This document shows, piece by piece, positions 58,534 through 64,000 of a DNA stretch of 64,000 nucleotides. The notes below the pieces were generated by a model. That model was not told the DNA's origin and made no database searches. It was given only the letters and a program-made list of their open reading frames with translations. Source of the stretch: Pontiella agarivorans (GTDB lineage: Bacteria > Verrucomicrobiota > Kiritimatiellia > Kiritimatiellales > Pontiellaceae). Each line of letters opens with the position of its first letter. The stretch's first letter is position 1. Location of the stretch: assembly GCF_034531395.1 (NCBI RefSeq), contig NZ_JARVCO010000010.1, positions 310,001 to 374,000 on the forward strand. Reading direction: 5' to 3'. The position numbers and the translations under genes were made by a program.

Positions 58534-59619
58534 CTAAAGAATCACCATATTATCGTGATGAACAACTTCACCGGATTTTCCGGCAGTTTTTCGCCCCTTT
58601 AAATCATCGATTTCATGACTCGGGAGTTCGACCAGTCCGCGAGCAACCGATTCGCCGCTCGGGGATTGAATATCAACCATTGCGCCCGTTTTGAAATTTC
58701 CTTTGACCGCTTTGATGCCTACCGGCAGCAGGCTTTTTCCTTTTCGGAGCGCATCAACAGCGCCGTCGTCGATTACCACACAGCCCTCTGCCCGGTTGAA
58801 GAACGCAATCCAGCTTTTTCGCTTGGACATGTTTCCAGCCTTTGGAAAAAGAAGCGTGCCTTCGTCCTGTCCCTGGAAAATATGGGCCAAAACGCCGGGC
58901 TTTCGTCCATCGGCAATGACCACGGGAATTCCGTTGTGCGCGGCAATCTGTGCGGATTTCAGTTTCGAAGCCATACCGCCGGTCGACAGATTGTCGGCTT
59001 TATCGGCCACCAGCGCGAGCACATCATCGTCGACCTCTTCAATATAAGAGACCCGCTCATCGCCGTTGCGCAATCCATCGGTCGTGCTCAGCAGGACAAG
59101 CGCATCGGCATCAATCAGAATCGAAACCAGAGCGGCCAGCACGTCGTTATCACCGAATTTAATCTCTTTCGTGGAGATGGTGTCGTTTTCGTTGATAATC
59201 GGAATAACCCGGTTTTTGATCAGATTGATCAGCGTATTTCGTGCATTCAGGTGGCGGGTACGGTGTTTCAGGGCATCGTGGGTGAGCAACACCTGTCCAA
59301 CGTTCACGCCGTTGGCCTTAAAAAGTTCGTGGTAGGCACTGATTAATGAAATCTGTCCCACGGCTGCCGCCATCTGCAGGTCCGGAATATCCTTCGGGCG
59401 GCGGGCAAAATTCAGGGCATCGAGTCCCGCTCCGACGGCACCGGAGGAGACAAAGGCGAGTTCGCCGCCGTCATTCCGGATGGCGGAGAGCTCGTCCACC
59501 AGTGCCTTGAGCTGCTGATGGTCGGGACGTCCGGTCTGTTCCACCAGAACCTTGCTGCCCGCTTTCACCACAATCCGTTTTGCGTTTTTAAGGGCTTCTC
59601 TATGTTTTCGCTGCACCAT
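58534..59619 (-). CDS. proB: Glutamate 5-kinase
   Basis: 361 residues. The kinase domain reads RIVVKAGSKVLVEQ at the start, then FVSSGAVGAGLDAL (about 56-69), the glutamate-binding INENDTIST near 144 and DVLALVADKADNLSTGGMAS (about 195-214). The C-terminal 80 residues are the PUA domain (GCVVIDDGAVDALRKGKSLL). First step of proline synthesis: ATP-dependent phosphorylation of glutamate. It begins the proBA operon. A perfect palindrome at 58833-58847 is read P-K-A-G. Start chosen at 59619 without a strong ribosome site. Confidence 0.97.
   Translation of the reverse strand: MVQRKHREALKNAKRIVVKAGSKVLVEQTGRPDHQQLKALVDELSAIRNDGGELAFVSSGAVGAGLDALNFARRPKDIPDLQMAAAVGQISLISAYHELFKANGVNVGQVLLTHDALKHRTRHLNARNTLINLIKNRVIPIINENDTISTKEIKFGDNDVLAALVSILIDADALVLLSTTDGLRNGDERVSYIEEVDDDVLALVADKADNLSTGGMASKLKSAQIAAHNGIPVVIADGRKPGVLAHIFQGQDEGTLLFPKAGNMSKRKSWIAFFNRAEGCVVIDDGAVDALRKGKSLLPVGIKAVKGNFKTGAMVDIQSPSGESVARGLVELPSHEIDDLKGRKTAGKSGEVVHHDNMVIL
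58833..58847. repeat. TTCCA-N5-TGGAA palindrome, copy in proB
   Basis: Plus-strand spacer GCCTT; read on the minus strand as CCA AAG GCT GGA (P-K-A-G), third codon frame. Confidence 0.85.
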
Positions 59620-59752
59620 GCTGAATCATCTGGGTTAATTAAGCCGTTGGTGCTATCACATCACATTGCGCTTGTCGAGTCGTCCATCGTTTCGTGCTTG
59701 TGCCGTTAATTCTGAACATGCACGATGATCGATTCGGAATTACAGGAGATTT

Positions 59753-61234
59753 ATGATGAAACGTGTCGTTATTTTATGGGCTGTTGCCGCTCTGCTCAAC
59801 GGGTGTGCCAGCAGAAATGCCGAAAAATATGAACCGACCTGGAAATCGCTGGCAAAACATGAGGCCGAACCGGAATGGCTGAAAGATGCCAAACTCGGCA
59901 TTTATTTCCATTGGGGGCCGTATTCGGTTCCCGCCTATGGAAACGAATGGTATCCGCGCTGGATGCATTTTGAAAACCGGAATGAATATAAGCACCATCT
60001 CGCAACCTACGGAAAACCGTCTGAATTCGGTTATCACGATTTTGTGCCGCTGTTTACCGGTGAACATTTCGATGCTGCTGAATGGGCGGAGCTCTTCCGG
60101 AAAGCCGGCGCAAAATTTGCCGGCCCCGTGGCAGAGCATCACGACGGATTTTCGATGTGGGATTCAGAGATCACGCCCTGGAATGCGGCCGACAAAGGGC
60201 CGAAGCAGGATATTCTCGGCAATCTGTTTGCCGAACTTGAAAAGCGCGATATGAAAACCATTGCCACCTTCCACCATGCGCGGAATCTTCAGCGTTATTC
60301 CGATAAACCTGCTGAAAAAGGGTTTCAGGACAGCCATTATCCCTGGATTGAGGGTCAGCCGCCCACATCCGATGATCCTGAATTACGGCTGTTATACGGC
60401 AATGTGCCGGAAGAGGAGTGGAACGAAACCATCTGGCTCGGAAAACTCAAAGAAGTGATCGACCATTATCAGCCCGACATCATCTGGTTCGACAGCTGGC
60501 TAGACCGTATTCCGGAAACATACCGTCAGCGGTTTGCCGCTTATTATCTGAATCAGGCCGAAAAATGGAATAAAGACGTGGCGATCATCCGTAAACAGAA
60601 TGATCTGCCGCTGACCTTCAGCATTAACGACCATGAAAAATCGCGTGAACCCAAAGCCCTCAAAGAGCTCTGGATGACCGACGACACGATCAGTACCGGC
60701 AGCTGGTGCTATACGCAGGACCTGAAAATTAAACCGCTCAGTATGGTGATTCATGCGGTTGTTGATACCGTGGCCAAAAACGGCGTCGTGCTGCTCAATA
60801 TTTCACCGAAAGCCGATGGCACCATTCCGCAGGATCAGCGCGATGTGCTGCTGGGGCTCGGGGCATGGCTGAATAAAAACGGAGAAGCCATTTATTCCAC
60901 CCGCCCGTGGATCAACGCCGCCGAGGGGCCGACCGCCGAGCCGGAAGGCGGATTTGCCGCCCGTAAAAAATTCATGGCGCTGAAGTACACGGAAAAGGAT
61001 ATCCGCTATACGGCTTCCAAAGACGGGAAAACGGTCTATGCCATCATCATGGGAATTCCAAAGGCGGGAAGCGAAGTGCTGTTTAAAACGTTTGCCGCTG
61101 AAAAAATCGCCGTGAAAAGGGTGAGTACCCTCAACGGCTCCGCCGTGGATTGGAGCATGACGGATAACGGTCTTTCAGTTAAGGCTGTCGCGACGGACGA
61201 TACTGCGGCTACGGTGTATAAGGTGGAGCTTTAA
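59753..61234 (+). CDS. GH29 alpha-L-fucosidase, lipoprotein
   Basis: 493 residues; AGGAGA before ATGATG. Lipobox at LLNGC with Cys18, so it should be lipid-anchored. The GH29 core is clear: AKLGIYFHWGPYSVPAYGNE near residues 45-64, FAGPVAEHHDGFSMWDS (about 121-137), and the nucleophile Asp in IIWFDSWLDR (about residue 246). VAKNGVVLLNISPKADGTIP near residue 345 and the final beta-sandwich follow. It removes terminal alpha-L-fucose from glycans, consistent with a fucose-rich sulfated polysaccharide diet. The rsmD gene begins immediately after its stop. Placed outside the main cluster among housekeeping genes. Confidence 0.93.
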   Translation: MMKRVVILWAVAALLNGCASRNAEKYEPTWKSLAKHEAEPEWLKDAKLGIYFHWGPYSVPAYGNEWYPRWMHFENRNEYKHHLATYGKPSEFGYHDFVPLFTGEHFDAAEWAELFRKAGAKFAGPVAEHHDGFSMWDSEITPWNAADKGPKQDILGNLFAELEKRDMKTIATFHHARNLQRYSDKPAEKGFQDSHYPWIEGQPPTSDDPELRLLYGNVPEEEWNETIWLGKLKEVIDHYQPDIIWFDSWLDRIPETYRQRFAAYYLNQAEKWNKDVAIIRKQNDLPLTFSINDHEKSREPKALKELWMTDDTISTGSWCYTQDLKIKPLSMVIHAVVDTVAKNGVVLLNISPKADGTIPQDQRDVLLGLGAWLNKNGEAIYSTRPWINAAEGPTAEPEGGFAARKKFMALKYTEKDIRYTASKDGKTVYAIIMGIPKAGSEVLFKTFAAEKIAVKRVSTLNGSAVDWSMTDNGLSVKAVATDDTAATVYKVEL

Positions 61235-61792
61235 ATGAGAATTACGAGCGGGCTATTACGCAATCGTCGGTTTCAGGTGCCGGATCAGGAGGTCCGGCCG
61301 ACCATGGAGGCGGTGCGCGAAGCGGTTTTTTCATCGCTGGGTTCCGTGGAAGGGCTGCATGTGCTGGATCTGTTTGCCGGTTCCGGAGCACTTGGGATGG
61401 AGGCCTGGAGCCGCGGGGCGGAATCGGTCACGTTTGTGGAGCAGCATTCCAGAGTCTGGAAAAACCTGCAGCGCAACCTTGAAGAACTGAGCCATCCGGA
61501 TCTTGGAAAAACGAAGGTGTTTAAATCGGATGCCGTGCGCTGGCTGAGCCGGGCCGGCGAAGCGTTTGATGTTATTCTGGCTGATCCGCCGTATGATCTG
61601 CCCGACGCCATGGAAAATACCCTGGCCGGAATCGTTGCGCATTCGGTGTTGAAACCCGATGGCGTACTGGTGTACGAAATGCGGGCGAAGGGCGACCCTG
61701 TTGTTTCCACGGACTGGAAGCTGCTGCGGGATAAACGCTATGGCAAAACGCGCGTCCTTATTTTGAAACTGAACTCTGAGGATGCACGATGA
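61235..61792 (+). CDS. rsmD: 16S rRNA (guanine-966-N2)-methyltransferase RsmD
   Basis: 185 residues, starting at the base after the fucosidase stop, with GGTGGAG inside that gene's end. MRITSGLLRNRRFQVP and RPTMEAVREAVFSSL are family start motifs; the SAM site is VLDLFAGSGALGMEAWSRGA (about 43-62) and the N2-methyltransferase motif is LADPPYDLPD (about 114-123). It methylates G966 of 16S rRNA. Its stop overlaps the coaD start by 4 bases (ATGA). A perfect palindrome with the gltS spacer is at 61447-61461. Confidence 0.95.
   Translation: MRITSGLLRNRRFQVPDQEVRPTMEAVREAVFSSLGSVEGLHVLDLFAGSGALGMEAWSRGAESVTFVEQHSRVWKNLQRNLEELSHPDLGKTKVFKSDAVRWLSRAGEAFDVILADPPYDLPDAMENTLAGIVAHSVLKPDGVLVYEMRAKGDPVVSTDWKLLRDKRYGKTRVLILKLNSEDAR
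61447..61461. repeat. TTCCA-N5-TGGAA palindrome, copy in rsmD
   Basis: Spacer GAGTC, read TCC AGA GTC TGG AAA (S-R-V-W-K). Confidence 0.85.
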
Positions 61793-62274
61793 ACGAAGCT
61801 GCTCTTTGCGCGGGAACCTACGACCCCATTACCTACGGGCATCTCGATGTGATCGAACGCGCCGCCCGGATTTTTCCGCGTGTGGTCATTGCCGTGGCGC
61901 CGAGCCACGGAAAGAATCCGATTTTTACCGTGGAAGAGCGCATTGAGTTCGTCAAACAGTGTACCGCCCATCTTCCAGGTGTTGAAGTCGAAGTGTTCAA
62001 ATGCCTGCTGGTTGATTTTGCCCGCAAAAAAAATGTCCGTGTTATGGTGCGCGGTTTGCGGGCATTTTCCGATTTTGAATATGAATTTCAGATGGCACTG
62101 ATGAACCGGAAACTCGATTCTGAAATCGAGACGATTTTTCTGATGCCGAAACAGGACTATTCCTACGTCAGCTCCAGCAATGTCCGCACCGTGGCATCGC
62201 TCGGCGGGGACATCACGCAGTTTGTTCCGTCACCGGTTCAGGAAGCGCTTAAAAAGCGTTTCCTGAAGAAGTAA
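61789..62274 (+). CDS. coaD: Phosphopantetheine adenylyltransferase
   Basis: 161 residues, translationally coupled to rsmD. Penultimate step of coenzyme A synthesis: adenylates 4'-phosphopantetheine. The nucleotidyltransferase site is AGTYDPITYGHLDVIERAAR (about 8-27, T-x-G-H), VRGLRAFSDFEYEFQMALMN (about 87-106) is the pantetheine site, and YSYVSSSNVRTVASLGGD (about 124-141) holds the second ATP motif. Standard length. It converges with the TonB-receptor remnant, with 2 bp between stops. Confidence 0.97.
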   Translation: MNEAALCAGTYDPITYGHLDVIERAARIFPRVVIAVAPSHGKNPIFTVEERIEFVKQCTAHLPGVEVEVFKCLLVDFARKKNVRVMVRGLRAFSDFEYEFQMALMNRKLDSEIETIFLMPKQDYSYVSSSNVRTVASLGGDITQFVPSPVQEALKKRFLKK

Positions 62275-62276
62275 GT

Positions 62277-62741
62277 TTACCAGGTATACACTAAAGAGGC
62301 GTAGAAGAACCGGCCCGGCTCATTGACGATTGCCGGAGTGGAAGCCGCCCCGCTGATGACATCCCATTCATAGGAATTCGCCTTTGTGTAGGCCCGGTCG
62401 AACACATTATCCACACCGGCGTTCAAGGTGTACGATTTGAATCTGAATCCTGCGCGAAGGTTCATGATGTCCCATGCGGAAAGTTCCTGTTCCCCGGCAT
62501 CGGTATCAATGTTTTCAGCAGCGGCGGAATGGACCCATTCAATGGTTCCGAACAGCCCGGTTGCTTCCTTGTTCCATAGATTATCTTTATCATAATTGAG
62601 GGCCAGTTTTCCTTTCAGAGGAGCGACCTGACCGAGATCCTTGTCGGTATTGTTATCGGGGAAGCTGTCTTTGCGGCCTATCTGGCAGGCGAGTCCGCCA
62701 TCCACAGAAAATCCGTAAATGAGATCAACGCGGGGTTTGGT
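62277..62741 (-). pseudogene. TonB-dependent receptor, C-terminal fragment
   Basis: About 155 residues match the last strands of a TonB-dependent outer-membrane receptor: [71 protein letters not shown] and the terminal [12 protein letters not shown] ending in an aromatic residue. The plug and most barrel strands are absent. The frame is joined upstream to unrelated sequence at a one-mismatch palindrome (TTCCG-N5-TGGAA, 62742-62756). The neighbours are metal-related, so it was probably a zinc or other metal receptor. Non-functional as seen here. Confidence 0.75.
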
Positions 62742-62931
62742 TTCCGGACTCTGGAAAATCGGTCTCGGAATGTTCGCAGCAGTGGTGGCGGCAACCCTGC
62801 TGATGACTATGGGACGCGGCAGCGCCGATGGCGTGCAGCGGCATATGGCCATAGGGCAACAGAACCAGCAGAAAAATATAAAGTCCTGCAAGGGAGGTGC
62901 GTGTCAATTGCCTGTATATGCTTATAATCAC
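62725..62931 (-). CDS. Small secreted His/Cys-rich protein
   Basis: 68 residues with a GTG start at 62931 (a TTG at 62907 is an alternative). The N-terminus is a signal anchor or signal peptide ([19 protein letters not shown]), followed by [20 protein letters not shown], rich in His and Cys and probably metal-binding. I do not recognise a family. It lies between MerC and the receptor remnant on the same strand, and its last codons overlap the remnant in another frame. Possible roles are metal buffering or a partner of the zinc transporter. The stop comes from receptor DNA, so its natural C-terminus may be altered. Confidence 0.5.
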   Translation of the reverse strand: MIISIYRQLTRTSLAGLYIFLLVLLPYGHMPLHAIGAAASHSHQQGCRHHCCEHSETDFPESGNQTPR

Positions 62932-62962
62932 TATTGGATAGTGGGATTATTCCCCGTACCAA

Positions 62963-63418
62963 TCAATGACAACATCCGGTTTTTCGGCAGAGCCTGAAGT
63001 TCCGCACATGGGCGGAGGCCAGGAACAGACCGCCGATGGTATTGATCCAGGCGATCGGCGGTACTCCATCGGTTACGGCGCGCGAACAGCTGCTGCAGGA
63101 GGCGCAAGAACTGTGGGTTGCATATTCGATAGCCGTTACGGCAATCATGATGCCGAGTCCGGTGAGACTGAGGGCGGCCGTCCATTTGTCTTTGTGTTTC
63201 CGGCAGCCCATAAAAATGGAAATGCTGGTGGTCGGAAGCACCAGCAGGAGCATCCAGAGGTGGAAGTGTTCGTGTGCAAACAGGCTGGCGGCAACAATGG
63301 GCAGCACGGCGAGAACGACGGGCATCAGCAGGCAGTGAATACCGCAGAGAACCGCCATACCGATGGCGAGCTGGTCAAGAAAGGTGGATACTTTTGGAGT
63401 AGTAGTCATCGTATTCAA
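62963..63418 (-). CDS. MerC-domain membrane protein
   Basis: 151 residues; ATG 63418 or 63409. Four hydrophobic segments, the first DQLAIGMAVLCGIHCLLMPV with the MerC-conserved Cys pair near residues 24-28, then LWMLLLVLPTTSISIFMGC. The C-terminal half carries THSSCASCSSCSR (about 102-114) and ends RKTGCCH, both Cys-rich. MerC proteins move Hg or other soft metals across the inner membrane; in metal-limited loci without other mer genes they are often tied to zinc uptake. Here the partner is a ZnuB-type permease 11 bp upstream on the strand. Confidence 0.85.
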   Translation of the reverse strand: MNTMTTTPKVSTFLDQLAIGMAVLCGIHCLLMPVVLAVLPIVAASLFAHEHFHLWMLLLVLPTTSISIFMGCRKHKDKWTAALSLTGLGIMIAVTAIEYATHSSCASCSSCSRAVTDGVPPIAWINTIGGLFLASAHVRNFRLCRKTGCCH

Positions 63419-63429
63419 TCTATGGGAGT

Positions 63430-64000
63430 TCAGTTTTGGTGTTCAATCGGGAGCAGACGTCGATACACGCCCGATATAATGGAAACAAGAACAAATAAGA
63501 AACAACTGGCCATGCAGATGGTCTGGTTGGTGGGCAGGTCAAAATTGAACGAAACCACCATGCCGGTAAACGTTGCCAGCATGGCCAGCGCCGGAGCAAT
63601 CAGCAGTACATGTGCAATTCGTTTGCTTGCCACCAGCGCCGCGGCGGGGCTGACCACCAGATAGCAGAAAATAAGCAGGGCACCCGCAATCTGCGAAGCG
63701 GCGGAAATAACCATGCCGAGCATCAGGAAATAGAGCGATTCCCAGATCCAGGTTTTAATGCCCAGAACCTTCGCGCCTTCCCGGTCCATAAAGCTGTACA
63801 GAGTCGGTCTCAGAATACAGATAAACAGAAGAAGTGCGGGGGTCAGAATCCCGAACAGGATCTTCAGTTCCTTGGCGGAGGCCAGAATCAGGTCGCCGTA
63901 CAGTACCGCATTGATTTCCATCAGACCGGGCCCGCTTTTGGAAACCAGCAGAATGGTCAATGCCGTCGCCGCAATGAAGATGATACCCATCAGCGTATCG
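63430..64000 (-). CDS. Metal ABC transporter permease (ZnuB/TroC family), cut by window edge
   Basis: 190 residues visible; the frame stays open to the edge (DTLMGIIFIAATAL upstream of an internal ATG at 63990), so the true start is outside the window. At least five hydrophobic segments. EINAVLYGDLILAS and GALLIFCYLVVSPAAALVAS are ABC-3 family signatures, the latter being the conserved loop that meets the ATPase. It would import zinc or manganese with an ATPase and a binding protein that are presumably further right. It is the first visible gene of an operon running leftwards through MerC and the small His/Cys-rich protein. Confidence 0.88.
   Translation of the reverse strand, partial: DTLMGIIFIAATALTILLVSKSGPGLMEINAVLYGDLILASAKELKILFGILTPALLLFICILRPTLYSFMDREGAKVLGIKTWIWESLYFLMLGMVISAASQIAGALLIFCYLVVSPAAALVASKRIAHVLLIAPALAMLATFTGMVVSFNFDLPTNQTICMASCFLFVLVSIISGVYRRLLPIEHQN

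Noticed and set aside
3427-61461. TTCCA-N5-TGGAA as LexA box, KOPS or uptake sequence
   Set aside because: Too many intragenic copies for LexA; a palindrome has no polarity, as KOPS require; uptake sequences are not normally palindromic with a free spacer.

Overview
The window looks like a chromosomal segment of a marine, polysaccharide-degrading member of the Planctomycetes-Verrucomicrobia-Chlamydiae group, most likely Kiritimatiellota (Pontiella-like). The basis is inference from gene content: many formylglycine-type sulfatases, Gfo/Idh/MocA oxidoreductases with Tat-like leaders, DUF1080 and DUF6807 proteins, a PEP-CTERM protein and a REP-associated transposase. No rRNA or marker-gene search was possible.

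Layout. 0-4 kb: a GNAT acetyltransferase cut by the left edge, a UbiD decarboxylase, a SpoIIAA/STAS-like protein and an HI0933-type flavoprotein. 4-12 kb: a secreted protein, a 1,555-residue autotransporter, a GltS-type glutamate carrier and a small outer-membrane protein. 12-20 kb: grpE-dnaJ-rsmE, then a scrap region holding a broken glycosidase, REP-like repeats, a secreted protein, a LacI fragment and a RAYT transposase, then a second dnaJ 3' end plus a second rsmE, and parA. 20-22.5 kb: an AraC regulator behind a RES-Xre toxin-antitoxin pair. 22.6-54.6 kb: a carbohydrate region with sugar isomerase and oxidoreductase genes, a two-component system, a beta-helix protein, five sulfatases, two SGNH esterases, an APC permease fused to an EIIA-like domain, two GH2 enzymes, a PEP-CTERM protein and an AraC-type XylR-like regulator. 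54.9-62.3 kb: tRNA-Asp, a WecA-like transferase fused to a Rossmann domain, proB-proA, a GH29 fucosidase lipoprotein, rsmD and coaD. 62.3-64 kb: a metal-uptake block with a truncated TonB-dependent receptor, a small His/Cys-rich protein, MerC and a ZnuB-type permease cut by the right edge.

How the genes fit together. The central region reads as a system for desulfating and taking apart a sulfated, probably galactose- and fucose-containing algal polysaccharide. Secreted sulfatases and esterases would remove substituents, GH2, GH29 and beta-helix enzymes would cut the glycan, Gfo/Idh and DUF1080 or DUF6807 proteins would process oxidised sugars, and the XylR-like regulator and the NarL-type two-component system would sense the products. 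No SusC/SusD pair and no formylglycine-generating enzyme is in the window.

The most unusual signal is at DNA level. The 15-bp palindrome TTCCANNNNNTGGAA occurs perfectly at least 17 times by hand scan, against about 0.06 expected by chance. It lies inside genes in all three reading frames and also directly in front of ribosome binding sites. It is common in the housekeeping parts and sparse in the polysaccharide region. It resembles a highly iterated palindrome system such as cyanobacterial HIP1; its function is unknown to me.
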